Positions 29,351-39,609 of a DNA stretch of 60,161 bases are shown piece after piece (position 1 is the first letter of the stretch; each line of letters begins with the position of its first letter). The stretch is from Phytobacter massiliensis JC163 (GTDB taxonomy: Bacteria > Pseudomonadota > Gammaproteobacteria > Enterobacterales > Enterobacteriaceae), in contig NZ_HE578945.1 in NCBI RefSeq assembly GCF_000321045.1, forward strand, positions 935,376 through 995,536. Direction: 5' to 3'. The notes beneath the pieces are model-generated. The model was not told the DNA's origin. It searched no databases and worked only from the letters and a program-made list of their open reading frames with translations. Made by a program: the position numbers and the translations under genes.

Positions 29351-30193
29351 TTAAAGAATAATCGTCCGGTTGCCGTATACAAACACGCGCTGCGCCAGCA
29401 CCTGATACAGTGCGCGGCTGAGCACATTTTTTTCTACGTCACGGCCTGCGCGCATCATATCTTCAGCTGTGTAAGTGTGATCCACATGGATAACGTCCTG
29501 CATAATGATCGGACCCTCATCCAGATTATCATTCACATAGTGCGCCGTGGCGCCGATGATCTTCACTCCGCGTTCATACGCCTGATGATAAGGGCGCGCG
29601 CCAATAAAGGCTGGCAGGAAGGAGTGGTGAATATTAATAATCTTATTCGGGAAGCGGGCGACAAAGCCAGGCGTCAGAACGCGCATATACTTTGCTAGCA
29701 CAACGTAATCCGGCTGATGGGCTTCGATAGCCTGCGCCATCTTTTCATCATGCTCTTCACGCGTTAAGCCTTCATGGCTGACCAGCTCAAAAGGAATATC
29801 AAAACGCTCCACCAGCGTGCGCAGAGTATCGTGATTACCGATCACCGCGGCGATTTCGACATCCAGGCCGCCGTAGTTGGCCTTCATCAGCAGATCGCCC
29901 AGACAGTGCGCCTCTTTTGTGACGAGGATCACCACACGCCGCTGCCCTGCGGGGTTAAGTTCACGAATGGAACCTTCCGGCAGGGCGCTATCCAGGTCGG
30001 CAAGCAAGGTGGCGTCGTTGAAAATGCCTTCCAGTTCGGTACGCATAAAAAAGCGCCCGGTACGATGATCGACAAACTCATTATTCTGCACGATGTTGAG
30101 TTCGTGCTTGTAACAAATATTGGTGATACGCGCGATGAGACCTTTCTGGTCAGGGCAGATAGTGCGCAGAACTTTACGTTGTAATGAATGCAT
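29351..30193 (-). CDS. purU: Formyltetrahydrofolate deformylase
   Basis: Hydrolyses 10-formyltetrahydrofolate to formate and tetrahydrofolate, supplying formate for PurT and balancing one-carbon pools. From ATG 30193 (MHSLQRKVLRTICPDQKGLI) the protein has 280 residues as in E. coli; the longer frame to 30301 is not conserved. An N-terminal ACT-type domain (IARITNICYKHELNIVQNNE) is followed by a formyltransferase-like catalytic domain with PNKIINIHHSFLPAFIGARP and the catalytic Asn-His-Asp set. It lies upstream of the tRNA-Tyr operon on the same strand. Confidence 0.97.
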   Translation of the reverse strand: MHSLQRKVLRTICPDQKGLIARITNICYKHELNIVQNNEFVDHRTGRFFMRTELEGIFNDATLLADLDSALPEGSIRELNPAGQRRVVILVTKEAHCLGDLLMKANYGGLDVEIAAVIGNHDTLRTLVERFDIPFELVSHEGLTREEHDEKMAQAIEAHQPDYVVLAKYMRVLTPGFVARFPNKIINIHHSFLPAFIGARPYHQAYERGVKIIGATAHYVNDNLDEGPIIMQDVIHVDHTYTAEDMMRAGRDVEKNVLSRALYQVLAQRVFVYGNRTIIL

Positions 30194-30236
30194 TGCCGGG
30201 TGAATCCTGTTGATGTTTGCATTAGGCGCTGTCGGG

Positions 30237-30695
30237 CTATTGCCCGCAGCACTTTTTAAATTTCTTTCCTGACCCGCAAGGGCAGGGATCGTTGCGGCCA
30301 AATTGTGGCCGTGTGCCGTCGATATAGTACCACTGGCCGTCTTCTTTTAAGAATCTCGAACGTTCGATAATCGCGCCAGATTTGCCATTCTCATTGAAAC
30401 GAGCCACAAAACTGACGTACCCTTCTGTACCCGTTTTTTCCATAGACTGTTCATAGACGGTCAGGCCGAGCCACTGCGTACTGGCGAAACCGGCTTCGAT
30501 GTCGGCGCGAAACGCCGCAGCATGGCAGGAGGGGTGCCAGGTACGAATAAGATAATCTGCCTGTTTTACAACAAAAGCGGTATAACGCGAACGCATAAGA
30601 TGTGATGGATTTGGCGCAACCTTAGCGCCAGTGAGATAAGGCTGGCAACATAGGCTATACTCGACAGCGCTACCGCAGGGACAGAGTGATGACAT
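30237..30695 (-). CDS. ychJ: YchJ family protein with SEC-C motifs
   Basis: A 152-residue cytoplasmic protein with a metal-binding SEC-C motif at each end: [13 protein letters not shown] at the N-terminus and [16 protein letters not shown] at the C-terminus. The middle is an NTF2-like YchJ domain ([20 protein letters not shown]). The role is unknown; SEC-C motifs in SecA bind zinc or iron and contact SecB or ribosomes. Divergent from rssA across about 109 bases. Confidence 0.94.
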   Translation of the reverse strand: MSSLCPCGSAVEYSLCCQPYLTGAKVAPNPSHLMRSRYTAFVVKQADYLIRTWHPSCHAAAFRADIEAGFASTQWLGLTVYEQSMEKTGTEGYVSFVARFNENGKSGAIIERSRFLKEDGQWYYIDGTRPQFGRNDPCPCGSGKKFKKCCGQ

Positions 30696-30804
30696 TTCTC
30701 TTCCTGTATAAAAATAACGGCCCTATAAGCCAGGGTAGCGCTATGTTAACTGAGCTGTAGCCCTGTGGCTACGTCAGTCGTTCCGGGGGACAAAAATCCA
30801 GGTA

Positions 30805-31716
30805 ATGAGAACGATAAAAATTGGACTGGCTTTGGGATCTGGCGCTGCCAGAGGCTGGTCGCACATCGGTGTGATAAACGCTTTACAGCGCGCCGGCATC
30901 CAGATTGATGTCGTCGCGGGATGCTCTATTGGCTCACTGGTTGGCGCGGCGTATGCGTGCGGCAAACTGGGTGAGCTTGAGCAATGGGTGCGCTCCTTTA
31001 GCTACTGGGACGTGCTCAAACTGATGGATCTCTCCTGGCGTCGCGGCGGATTATTGCGTGGCGAACGCGTCTTTAACCACTTTCGACAAGTTTTGCCTGC
31101 CACGCGTTTCACGGATTGTCAGATGAAATTCGGCGCCGTCGCGACCAACCTCAGCACCGGTCGTGAGTTATGGTTTACCGAAGGCGATTTACATCTGGCG
31201 GTGCGCGCCTCGTGCAGCATACCGGGGTTGATGTCGCCCATCGCCTGGAATGGCTACTGGCTGGTGGACGGCGGCGTGGTAAACCCGGTTCCTGTCTCGC
31301 TGGCGCGGGCAATGGGGGCCGATATCGTCATTGCCGTCGACCTCCAGCATGACGCGCATTTAATGCAGCAGGATCTGCTATCGATTAGCCCCGTGGAGGG
31401 TGACAGCGAAGGCGAAAAGGCCAGCACGTTACGCTGGCATGAGCGCCTGCGGGATCGGCTGGCGAAAATGACGGCGAAGAAAGCCGTTGCCGCGCCGACC
31501 GCGCTGGAGATTATGACCACATCTATTCAGGTGCTGGAGAACCGGCTAAAACGTAACCGTATGGCGGGTGACCCGCCGGATATATTGTTACAACCGCTAT
31601 GCCCGCAAATTTCAACACTCGATTTTCATCGCGCTGAGTCTGCGATCGCCGCAGGCCAACTGGCCGTAGAGAAAAAAATCGACGAGCTGTTGCCGTTAGT
31701 GAGGCTCATAGCCTGA
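30805..31716 (+). CDS. rssA: Patatin-like phospholipase family protein RssA
   Basis: A 303-residue protein with the patatin fold: oxyanion loop GSGAARGW, nucleophile Ser41 in GCSIGS, and the catalytic Asp in LVDGGVVNP. It is the conserved partner gene upstream of rssB, but no role in RpoS turnover has been shown and its substrate is unknown. It has no signal peptide. ATG 30805 matches the E. coli start. RssB follows after 93 bases. Confidence 0.95.
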   Translation: MRTIKIGLALGSGAARGWSHIGVINALQRAGIQIDVVAGCSIGSLVGAAYACGKLGELEQWVRSFSYWDVLKLMDLSWRRGGLLRGERVFNHFRQVLPATRFTDCQMKFGAVATNLSTGRELWFTEGDLHLAVRASCSIPGLMSPIAWNGYWLVDGGVVNPVPVSLARAMGADIVIAVDLQHDAHLMQQDLLSISPVEGDSEGEKASTLRWHERLRDRLAKMTAKKAVAAPTALEIMTTSIQVLENRLKRNRMAGDPPDILLQPLCPQISTLDFHRAESAIAAGQLAVEKKIDELLPLVRLIA

Positions 31717-31809
31717 ATATGACTTTTTTATTCGAGTTCAGTGAAATCTGACAGGCGATTCGCGATAGAACATGCCACTATTTAATTATCGTCGGGCAGG
31801 GGAGAGAAG

Positions 31810-32823
31810 ATGACGCAGCCGTTGGCAGGAAAACAGATACTGATCGTTGAAGACGAGGCCGTCTTCCGCTCGCTGTTAGATTCCTGGCTCTCGTCACTGG
31901 GAGCGGAAACGCTGCTTGCGGATGATGGTATTGTCGCACTTGAGCATCTCAAGAGCACATCGCCCGATCTTATGATTTGCGATATTGCTATGCCGCGCAT
32001 GAATGGCCTCAAGCTGGTAGAGCATTTACGTAACAGCGGCAATCAAATGCCCGTGCTGGTCATTTCAGCCACCGATAACATGGCGGATATCGCCCGGGCG
32101 CTTCGACTCGGCGTCCAGGATGTATTGCTTAAACCCGTCCAGGATCTCAACCGGCTGAAAGAGACCGTCTTCGCCTGCCTGTATCCCAATATGTTTAATT
32201 CGCGGGTTGAAGAAGAAGAACGGCTGTTTCAGGACTGGGATGCGCTGGTCGACAATCCGCAGGCCGCCGCAAAATTGTTGCAGGAATTACAGCCGCCGGT
32301 GCAGCAGCAAATGTCGGGATGTAAAGTCAACTACCGGCAGCTTGTCTCTGCGGACAAACCGGGACTGGTGCTTGATATCGCGCCGCTCTCATCGCGCGAT
32401 CTCGCTTTTTATTGCCTTGATGTTACCCGCGCCGGTAATAACGGCGTGCTGGCGGCATTATTACTGCGGGCGCTGTTCAATGGTTTGTTACAGGAACAAC
32501 TGTCACATCAGCGCCAAAAGCTACCGGAAATGGGGAGTTTGCTGAAACAGGTTAATCAGCTGCTTCGCCAGGCGAATTTGCCGGGTCAGTTCCCGCTGCT
32601 GGTTGGTTATTATCACAGCGAATTAAAAAACCTTATTTTGGTGTCAGCGGGCCTTAACGCGACATTAAATACTCACGATCAGCAAATACAGATCAGTAGC
32701 GGTGTCCCGTTAGGAACGCTGGGGAATACTTACCTGAATCAAATCAGTCAGCATTGCGACGAGTGGCAATGCCAGGTTTGGGGAGCCGGTGGCCGTTTGC
32801 GTTTAATGCTGTCTGCGGAATGA
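31810..32823 (+). CDS. rssB: RpoS adaptor / response regulator RssB
   Basis: A 337-residue adaptor that binds the stationary-phase sigma factor RpoS and delivers it to the ClpXP protease. The receiver domain has the conserved acidic pair in VEDEAVF and Asp58 in LMICDIAMPRMNG. The C-terminal half is the PP2C-like pseudophosphatase domain (PGLVLDIAPLSSRDLAFYCLD) joined by a charged helix (RVEEEERLFQDWDALV). AGGGGAGAAG precedes the ATG. Gene order rssA-rssB-galU-hns is that of E. coli. Confidence 0.97.
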   Translation: MTQPLAGKQILIVEDEAVFRSLLDSWLSSLGAETLLADDGIVALEHLKSTSPDLMICDIAMPRMNGLKLVEHLRNSGNQMPVLVISATDNMADIARALRLGVQDVLLKPVQDLNRLKETVFACLYPNMFNSRVEEEERLFQDWDALVDNPQAAAKLLQELQPPVQQQMSGCKVNYRQLVSADKPGLVLDIAPLSSRDLAFYCLDVTRAGNNGVLAALLLRALFNGLLQEQLSHQRQKLPEMGSLLKQVNQLLRQANLPGQFPLLVGYYHSELKNLILVSAGLNATLNTHDQQIQISSGVPLGTLGNTYLNQISQHCDEWQCQVWGAGGRLRLMLSAE

Positions 32824-33020
32824 ACAAACGCAGCGTATTAAGCAGATAGCTTTACCTCCCGGTTTCAACGAGTGGTACTATCGCCTTAGTTTTTGCGTAT
32901 TAATCCTAATTAAACGTCAGCGCGTCGTTTTCAGACCGGTCACTGCGGAGGTACTGATATACTCAGACGCGAGATAATTCATGAGCATGCTTAAAGCGTG
33001 AACAGACCAGGAGATTTTCA

Positions 33021-33932
33021 ATGGCTGCCGTAAATTCGAAAGTGACTAAAGCAGTTATCCCGGTTGCGGGATTGGGAACGAGGATGCTGCCAGCGACCAA
33101 GGCTATTCCTAAAGAGATGTTACCACTGGTCGATAAGCCATTAATTCAGTACGTCGTAAATGAATGCATCGCGGCGGGAATTACTGAAATTGTTCTGGTG
33201 ACACACTCATCCAAGAATTCAATTGAAAACCACTTTGATACCAGCTTTGAGCTGGAAGCCATGCTGGAAAAACGCGTTAAGCGCCAGCTGCTGGATGAAG
33301 TTCAGTCTATTTGCCCGCCGCATGTCACCATTATGCAGGTTCGTCAGGGTCTGGCGAAAGGGCTGGGGCATGCAGTACTTTGCGCGCATCCGGTTGTGGG
33401 CGACGAGCCCGTTGCGGTTATTCTGCCTGACGTGATTCTGGATGAATATGAATCCGATCTCTCTCAGGATAATCTGGCAGATATGATTAAGCGTTTTGAC
33501 GAGACCGGCGCCAGCCAGATTATGGTTGAACCGGTTGCTGACGTCACTGCGTATGGCGTGGTGGACTGCAAAGGCGCCAACCTTGAACCCGGCGACAGCG
33601 TGCCGATGGTGGGTGTGGTAGAGAAGCCAAAAGCGGACGTAGCGCCCTCTAATCTGGCTGTAGTAGGCCGCTATGTCCTCAGTGCAGAGATTTGGCCGCT
33701 GCTGGCTAAAACGCCTCCAGGAGCCGGTGACGAAATCCAGCTGACCGACGCCATTGATATGCTGATTGAGAAAGAAACCGTTGAGGCTTACCACATGAAG
33801 GGTAAGAGCCACGACTGCGGTAACAAACTCGGTTATATGCAGGCGTTCGTAGAATACGGTATTCGCCATAACACGCTGGGTGAAGAGTTTAAAACCTGGC
33901 TGGAGCAGGCCGTAGGGGTCGCTAAAGCATAA
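33021..33932 (+). CDS. galU: UTP-glucose-1-phosphate uridylyltransferase
   Basis: Makes UDP-glucose from UTP and glucose 1-phosphate, needed for lipopolysaccharide core, trehalose, galactose use and membrane-derived oligosaccharides. The 303 residues carry the nucleotidyltransferase motif [19 protein letters not shown] and the sugar-binding region [12 protein letters not shown]. The AGGAGATTTTCA site gives a clear start at 33021. A strong terminator follows. Confidence 0.98.
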   Translation: MAAVNSKVTKAVIPVAGLGTRMLPATKAIPKEMLPLVDKPLIQYVVNECIAAGITEIVLVTHSSKNSIENHFDTSFELEAMLEKRVKRQLLDEVQSICPPHVTIMQVRQGLAKGLGHAVLCAHPVVGDEPVAVILPDVILDEYESDLSQDNLADMIKRFDETGASQIMVEPVADVTAYGVVDCKGANLEPGDSVPMVGVVEKPKADVAPSNLAVVGRYVLSAEIWPLLAKTPPGAGDEIQLTDAIDMLIEKETVEAYHMKGKSHDCGNKLGYMQAFVEYGIRHNTLGEEFKTWLEQAVGVAKA

Positions 33933-33953
33933 CCCTCTGCCATCAGGGGTAAT

Positions 33954-33988
33954 AAAGCCGACGCATAAACTCTGCGTCGGCTTTTTTT
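33954..33988 (+). terminator. Rho-independent terminator of galU
   Basis: AAAGCCGACGCA (33954-33965) pairs perfectly with TGCGTCGGCTTT (33973-33984) around a seven-base loop and is followed by a T-run to 33988. Confidence 0.93.
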
Positions 33989-34086
33989 ATGCCCACGGTC
34001 GGCTAAATGGCAAGATTTGCAAAAGCGCTATGCCCTGTCATGAATATGTTTAGCCAGAAGTTAACCTTCCAGCCTGACTATATAGA

Positions 34087-34115
34087 TAAAAAAATCCCGC
34101 CGAAGGCGGGATTTT
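34087..34115 (-). terminator. Rho-independent terminator of hns
   Basis: AAAATCCCGCC and GGCGGGATTTT form an 11-base perfect stem with a GAA loop, 16 bases beyond the hns stop on the minus strand, followed by a U-run. Confidence 0.93.
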
Positions 34116-34130
34116 AGCAATCTTTCGGAA

Positions 34131-34544
34131 TTATTCCTGAATCAGGAAGTCATCCAGCTGTTTACCTTGCTCGTCCATTGCTTTTTTGATTACTGCCGGA
34201 GTACGACCCTGGCCAGTCCAGGTTTTCGTTTCGCCGTTTTCGTCAACGTAGCTATATTTAGCCGGACGTGCTGCGCGTTTAGCTTTAGTACCGGTTTTAG
34301 CGGCAACCATGCTGTTCAGCAGTTCATTCGGATCAATACCGTCAGCAATCAGCATTTCACGATATTGCTGCAATTTACGAGTACGTTCTTCGATTTCTGC
34401 TGCTGCAGCGCTCTCTTCTTCACGACGCTCAGTAACAACAACTTGTAATTTTTCCAGCATTTCTTCGAGCGTTTCCAGGGTGCATTCTCTAGCCTGTGCA
34501 CGAAGAGTACGGATGTTGTTCAGAATTTTAAGTGCTTCGCTCAT
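34131..34544 (-). CDS. hns: Nucleoid-associated protein H-NS
   Basis: A 137-residue DNA-binding protein that silences AT-rich genes and shapes the nucleoid. Residues 1-64 are the coiled-coil oligomerisation region ([20 protein letters not shown]), followed by a second dimerisation helix, a basic linker ([10 protein letters not shown]) and the C-terminal DNA-binding domain with TWTGQGRTP, whose QGR loop enters the minor groove. Very close to E. coli H-NS. Regulation by autorepression, cold shock and the sRNA DsrA is known in E. coli and not tested here. Its promoter is listed separately. Confidence 0.98.
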   Translation of the reverse strand: MSEALKILNNIRTLRAQARECTLETLEEMLEKLQVVVTERREEESAAAAEIEERTRKLQQYREMLIADGIDPNELLNSMVAAKTGTKAKRAARPAKYSYVDENGETKTWTGQGRTPAVIKKAMDEQGKQLDDFLIQE

Positions 34545-34586
34545 TGTAGTAATCTCAAACTTATATTGGGGTGGTTTGTTGAGCTA

Positions 34587-34615
34587 ATAATAGAGCGTTA
34601 ATTTGAGTAGTGCAA
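34587..34615 (-). promoter_or_regulatory. hns promoter
   Basis: On the minus strand TTGCAC (34610-34615) and TATTAT (34587-34592) are separated by 17 bases, about 40-50 bases upstream of the hns ATG, as in E. coli. The remaining hns-tdk gap (551 bases in all) is AT-rich up to ~34850 and probably contains H-NS, FIS and CspA-responsive sites. A TACAAT hexamer at 35049-35054 is a possible tdk -10. No gene was seen in the gap. Confidence 0.8.
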
Positions 34616-35095
34616 TAGCCAGGAATGTAAGGAATTCAAATTTCCTCTTTATTAACGTCACCCGGAAATACCGCTAACTTAAATTTTTCTTGAACAACCG
34701 CACAAAAAAACCATATACAAAGCGCGTGCACCTGCTGGCCGCACCTCTGTTTTTATCAGGCAGACATGCTGATTTATCTTATACGGATTAAAGGTTCAAT
34801 GGATAAATATCAACCTTTTTTATTAGAGGCTGGCAGTGGCTAACGTAGCTAAAACATTAATAATTTCTGAAACCTGGCGATAAACCTGCAGGCGCTTTTA
34901 AGCATTGCGGATACCTGCCTCGCTTATTGACCGTTTCTTTGGCAGCGACACAACCAGCGCAGTAAATAGCGTCGTTATTCTGATTCCGCCGCGATTTAAG
35001 GCCCCTTATGTCTGCCCTGAGACATTCAGGGATGCCGTCAAAATATGATACAATCCGCGGCGGAATATCACACTTAGCCTGGGGTTTTGCGAGCA

Positions 35096-35710
35096 ATGGC
35101 GCAACTTTATTTTTACTACTCCGCGATGAATGCCGGTAAGTCTACTGCGTTGCTGCAGTCTTCCTACAATTACCAGGAAAGAGGCATGCGCACGATAGTC
35201 TATACCGCAGAAATTGATGACCGCTTTGGCGCGGGGAAGGTGAGCTCTCGTATCGGACTGTCTTCACCAGCACGGCTTTTTAATCAGCACACGTCCCTTA
35301 AGGACGAAATTAATAATGAGCATCAGCGTGAGCCGATTCACTGCGTGCTGGTGGATGAAAGCCAGTTTCTGACGCGCGAGCAGGTATACGCATTGTCAGA
35401 CGTGGTAGATGAACTGGATATTCCAGTACTCTGTTATGGTTTAAGAACGGATTTTCGCGGCGAACTGTTTACCGGGAGTCAGTATCTTCTGGCATGGTCT
35501 GATAAGCTGGTTGAGCTTAAAACAATCTGCTTTTGTGGCCGCAAAGCCAGCATGGTGCTTCGCCTTGACCAGGAGGGGCGACCTTATAACGAGGGGGAGC
35601 AGGTTGTTATCGGCGGCAATGAACGCTATGTGTCGGTGTGTCGCAAACATTATAAAGAGGCGCTGACAGAAGGCTCTCTGGCAACCATTCAAAACCGGGT
35701 TAGGGGGTAA
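35096..35710 (+). CDS. tdk: Thymidine kinase
   Basis: Phosphorylates thymidine and deoxyuridine with ATP in the salvage pathway. The protein from ATG 35096 has 204 residues and starts [20 protein letters not shown], with the P-loop NAGKST, the Walker-B-like region VLVDESQFL and the zinc-binding cysteines in CFCGRKA and VCRKHY. An earlier in-frame codon at 35087 is not used in E. coli. It shares a bidirectional terminator with convergent adhE. Confidence 0.97.
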   Translation: MAQLYFYYSAMNAGKSTALLQSSYNYQERGMRTIVYTAEIDDRFGAGKVSSRIGLSSPARLFNQHTSLKDEINNEHQREPIHCVLVDESQFLTREQVYALSDVVDELDIPVLCYGLRTDFRGELFTGSQYLLAWSDKLVELKTICFCGRKASMVLRLDQEGRPYNEGEQVVIGGNERYVSVCRKHYKEALTEGSLATIQNRVRG

Positions 35711-35763
35711 TACCTCTTTCACCAGTAATCAGCTGAAAAGCGTTTGCTGCGCTTTACAGGCAT

Positions 35764-35793
35764 AAAAAAACCCGCCTTAGAGGCGGGTTTTTG
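35764..35793. terminator. Bidirectional terminator between tdk and adhE
   Basis: AAAAACCCGCCT (35766-35777) pairs perfectly with AGGCGGGTTTTT (35781-35792) around a TAG loop. Runs of A and T on the two sides serve both converging genes. Confidence 0.93.
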
Positions 35794-35806
35794 TTAGCGA
35801 TGGCAA

Positions 35807-38488
35807 TTAAGCGGTTTTCTTCGCTTTCTTGTCAGCTTTTTCCACTTTCACAACGTCTGCTTTAACGTCTGCGGCTACGCCTTCTTTGAATTCGCGACCG
35901 TAGTAGGTATCCAGCAGAATCTGTTTCAGCTCGGAGATCAGCGGGTAGCGCGGGTTAGCGCCGGTGCACTGGTCATCGAAAGCATCTTCAGACAGCTTGT
36001 CGACGTGAGCAAGGAAGTCAGCTTCCTGAACACCAGCTTCACGGATGGATTTCGGAATACCCAGCTCCGCTTTCAGGCTGTCCAGCCAACCCAGCAGTTT
36101 TTCGATTTTCGCTGCGGTACGGTCGCCCGGTGCGCTCAGGCCCAGGTGATCGGCGATTTCCGCGTAGCGACGACGAGCCTGCGGACGGTCGTACTGGCTG
36201 AATGCGGTCTGCTTGGTTGGGTTGTCGTTCGCGTTATAACGAATGACGTTACCGATCAGCAGGGCGTTCGCCAGGCCGTGCGGGATATGGAACTGAGAAC
36301 CCAGTTTGTGCGCCATAGAGTGGCACACGCCGAGGAAGGCGTTGGCAAACGCGATACCGGCGATGGTTGCTGCACTGTGTACACGCTCACGCGCTACCGG
36401 GTTTTTAGAACCCTCGTGGTAAGAGGCCGGCAGGTTCTCTTTCAGCAGTTTCAGCGCCTGCAGAGCCTGACCATCGGAGAACTCAGACGCCAGTACGGAA
36501 ACATAGGCTTCCAGGGCGTGAGTTACCGCATCCAGACCACCGAAAGCACACAAGGATTTCGGCATATCCATGACCAGGTTAGCGTCAACAACCGCCATAT
36601 CCGGAGTCAGGGCATAGTCGGCCAGCGGGTATTTCTGACCGGTGGCGTCATCGGTTACAACCGCGAACGGGGTAACTTCTGAACCGGTACCGGAAGTGGT
36701 GGTGATGGCGACCATTTTCGCTTTCACGCCCATTTTCGGGAACTTGTAGATACGTTTACGGATATCCATAAAGCGCAGCGCCAGTTCTTCGAAGTGGGTT
36801 TCCGGGTGTTCGTACATGACCCACATGATTTTGGCTGCGTCCATCGGGGAACCGCCGCCCAGCGCGATGATAACGTCTGGTTTGAAGGAGTTTGCCAGCT
36901 CTGCGCCTTTGCGAACAATGGTCAGGGTCGGGTCAGCTTCAACTTCAAAGAAGACTTCTGTTTCAACGCCGGCCGCTTTCAGCACAGAGGTGATCTGGTC
37001 TGCATAGCCGTTGTTGAACAGGAAACGGTCGGTCACGATGAGCGCACGTTTGTGGCCATCAGTAATCACTTCATCCAGCGCGATAGGCAGGGAGCCACGG
37101 CGGAAGTAGATAGATTTCGGAAGTTTGTGCCACAACATGTTTTCAGCTCGCTTAGCAACGGTTTTCTTGTTGATCAGGTGTTTCGGACCAACGTTTTCAG
37201 AGATGGAGTTACCACCCCATGAACCACAACCCAGCGTCAGGGACGGTGCGAGTTTAAAGTTGTACAGGTCGCCGATACCACCCTGAGAAGCCGGGGTGTT
37301 AATCAGAATACGTGCGGTCTTCATCATCTGACCGAAGTAGTTCACGCGATCCTGCTGGTTATCCTGGTCGGTGTACAGGCAGGAGGTGTGGCCGATACCG
37401 CCCATTGCAACCAGTTTTTCCGCCTTGTCTACCGCATCTTCGAAATCTTTCGCGCGGTACATGGCCAGCGTCGGAGAGAGTTTCTCATGAGCAAACGGCT
37501 CGCTCTCGTCGACCACGGTCACTTCGCCAATCAGAATTTTAGTGCTAGCCGGTACGGTGAAGCCTGCCAGTTCAGCGATTTTATACGCTGGCTGACCAAC
37601 GATAGCCGCGTTCAGGGCGCCATTTTTCAGAATGACGTTCTGAACAGCTTTCAGTTCCTGGCCCTGCAGCAGGTAGCCGCCATGGCTGGCGAAACGCTCG
37701 CGAACGGCGTCGTAAACGGAGTCAACCACAACCACAGACTGTTCAGAGGCACAGATAACGCCGTTGTCGAAGGTTTTGGACATCAGAACGGAAGCAACAG
37801 CGCGTTTGATATCAGCGGTTTCATCGATGACTACCGGGGTGTTACCCGCGCCTACGCCGATTGCCGGTTTACCGGAGCTGTATGCCGCTTTCACCATGCC
37901 CGGGCCGCCTGTCGCGAGGATCAGGTTAATATCCGGGTGGTGCATCAGGGCGTTAGACAGCTCAACGGAAGGTTGGTCGATCCAGCCGATCAGATCTTTC
38001 GGCGCGCCAGCGGCGATAGCTGCCTGCAGCACGATATCAGCCGCTTTGTTGGTGGCTTCTTTCGCACGCGGATGCGGAGAGAAGATAATGGCGTTACGGG
38101 TTTTCAGGCTGATCAGCGATTTAAAGATTGCGGTAGAAGTGGGGTTGGTGGTCGGGACGATACCGCAAATGATACCGATAGGTTCGGCGATAGTGATAGT
38201 ACCGAAGGTGTCGTCTTCTTCGAGGACGCCACAGGTCTTCTCATCTTTATAGGCGTTATAGATATATTCAGAAGCAAAATGGTTTTTAATCACTTTATCT
38301 TCGATAATACCCATGCCGGATTCGGCAACGGCCATTTTAGCGAGAGGGATACGGGCATCGGCAGCGGCCAGAGCGGCGGCGCGGAAGATTTTGTCAACTT
38401 GCTCTTGAGTAAAGTTGGCATATTCACGCTGGGCTTTTTTCACGCGTTCTACGAGTGCGTTAAGTTCAGCGACATTAGTAACAGCCAT
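35807..38488 (-). CDS. adhE: Bifunctional acetaldehyde-CoA/alcohol dehydrogenase
   Basis: An 893-residue fermentative enzyme that converts acetyl-CoA to acetaldehyde and then ethanol with two NADH; it forms long helical spirosomes. The N-terminal aldehyde dehydrogenase domain has its catalytic cysteine in GVICASEQSVVVV. The C-terminal iron alcohol dehydrogenase domain has the metal-binding histidines in GVCHSMAHKLGSQFHIPHG. The lysine-rich tail (KVEKADKKAKKTA) is a little longer than in E. coli (891 residues in all). AGGAGAG precedes the start. Known control in E. coli is by Cra, FIS, Fnr-linked redox state and RNase III processing of the leader. Confidence 0.98.
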   Translation of the reverse strand: MAVTNVAELNALVERVKKAQREYANFTQEQVDKIFRAAALAAADARIPLAKMAVAESGMGIIEDKVIKNHFASEYIYNAYKDEKTCGVLEEDDTFGTITIAEPIGIICGIVPTTNPTSTAIFKSLISLKTRNAIIFSPHPRAKEATNKAADIVLQAAIAAGAPKDLIGWIDQPSVELSNALMHHPDINLILATGGPGMVKAAYSSGKPAIGVGAGNTPVVIDETADIKRAVASVLMSKTFDNGVICASEQSVVVVDSVYDAVRERFASHGGYLLQGQELKAVQNVILKNGALNAAIVGQPAYKIAELAGFTVPASTKILIGEVTVVDESEPFAHEKLSPTLAMYRAKDFEDAVDKAEKLVAMGGIGHTSCLYTDQDNQQDRVNYFGQMMKTARILINTPASQGGIGDLYNFKLAPSLTLGCGSWGGNSISENVGPKHLINKKTVAKRAENMLWHKLPKSIYFRRGSLPIALDEVITDGHKRALIVTDRFLFNNGYADQITSVLKAAGVETEVFFEVEADPTLTIVRKGAELANSFKPDVIIALGGGSPMDAAKIMWVMYEHPETHFEELALRFMDIRKRIYKFPKMGVKAKMVAITTTSGTGSEVTPFAVVTDDATGQKYPLADYALTPDMAVVDANLVMDMPKSLCAFGGLDAVTHALEAYVSVLASEFSDGQALQALKLLKENLPASYHEGSKNPVARERVHSAATIAGIAFANAFLGVCHSMAHKLGSQFHIPHGLANALLIGNVIRYNANDNPTKQTAFSQYDRPQARRRYAEIADHLGLSAPGDRTAAKIEKLLGWLDSLKAELGIPKSIREAGVQEADFLAHVDKLSEDAFDDQCTGANPRYPLISELKQILLDTYYGREFKEGVAADVKADVVKVEKADKKAKKTA

Positions 38489-38711
38489 AATGCTCTCCTG
38501 ATAATGTTAAACTCTTTTAGTAAACCAGCTCTCCGATACGACAGTATAGACAGGCGAGCTTCAGGTTGTGTAAATCACAGAAAAACAATGGGTTAACGCC
38601 GTTTTCACCGTACTGATTTACTGAAAGAGCCTAAACGAAACATCATTTAAACTGATATGTCTTACTCATTGATAACGTCTTCAAGAGTACTCACTTCTGA
38701 GTACCGATTAC

Positions 38712-38725
38712 GTGATCTAAATCAA
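38712..38725. promoter_or_regulatory. FNR-like site in the adhE-ychE gap
   Basis: GTGATCTAAATCAA matches the FNR consensus TTGAT-N4-ATCAA in nine of ten fixed positions. It lies 224 bases upstream of the adhE start codon in the 473-base gap shared by divergent adhE and ychE. The rest of the gap is AT-rich with a short CCCTTTTTGGG-type hairpin at about 38756-38767; no gene was seen. Confidence 0.45.
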
Positions 38726-38961
38726 GTTTCGGCAAAGCTGACACCTTTCAGCAGGCCCTTTTTGGGCATTCGTATCAATTGTTAATGATAAAAGTACGAT
38801 GCGGGTCCACATTATCATAATTAGAACAAATATATAACATATCTGAATGTAAGGTTCAGTATGGGAATTTTGCTGTGATAAAGGAGAAATAGTCGTATAT
38901 TTAGCAGGGTTTATTTGGCTTCTATACTCTCTTTTTTGCCTTGCTATACGCGGAGTGGCTC

Positions 38962-39609
38962 GTGATTCAAACACTGTTTGATTTTCCTACCTGGTTTAAG
39001 TTTTTTATCGGGCTTTTTGCGCTGGTAAACCCCATCGGCATCATTCCTGTTTTCATCAGCATGACCAGCTACCAGACGGCGGCGGCACGCAATAAAACGA
39101 ACCTGACCGCCAACCTCACCGTAGCCATTATTCTCTGGACCTCTCTCTTTCTTGGCGACGCCATACTGCAACTCTTCGGTATCTCAATAGACTCTTTCCG
39201 CATCGCCGGCGGCATTCTGGTGGTCACCATCGCGATGTCGATGATCAGCGGCAAGCTTGGGGAGGATAAGCAGAACAAGCAGGAAAAGTCGGAGACCGCG
39301 GTACGCGAAAGCATTGGCGTTGTGCCCCTGGCGCTGCCGTTGATGGCGGGGCCGGGGGCTATTAGTTCAACCATTGTCTGGGGCACCCGGTTTCATAGCG
39401 CGCAGTATCTCATTGGCTTTTCTGTCGCTATCGCGCTATTTGCGCTCTGCTCATGGGGATTGTTTCGTATCGCGCCGTGGCTGGTTCGCCTGCTCGGCCA
39501 GACAGGCATTAACGTTATTACTCGTATCATGGGGCTTCTACTTATGGCTCTCGGTATTGAATTCATCGTCGCGGGGGTGAAAGCCATTTTTCCGGGTCTG
39601 TTACATTAA
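38962..39609 (+). CDS. ychE: MarC-family inner membrane protein YchE
   Basis: A 215-residue protein of the MarC/UPF0056 family with six predicted membrane segments (FKFFIGLFALVNPIGIIPVF, GVVPLALPLMAGPGAISST, MGLLLMALGIEFIVAGV). Function unknown; the family was once linked to multiple antibiotic resistance but that was not upheld for MarC. The start is a GTG at 38962 with GGAG seven bases upstream, giving MIQTLFDFPTWFK as in E. coli. It is followed by 769 bases without a gene before oppA. Confidence 0.93.
   Translation: MIQTLFDFPTWFKFFIGLFALVNPIGIIPVFISMTSYQTAAARNKTNLTANLTVAIILWTSLFLGDAILQLFGISIDSFRIAGGILVVTIAMSMISGKLGEDKQNKQEKSETAVRESIGVVPLALPLMAGPGAISSTIVWGTRFHSAQYLIGFSVAIALFALCSWGLFRIAPWLVRLLGQTGINVITRIMGLLLMALGIEFIVAGVKAIFPGLLH

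Noticed and set aside
34857-35096. 79-codon minus-strand frame upstream of tdk
   Set aside because: No ribosome site, no recognisable motif, and it covers the tdk promoter region.
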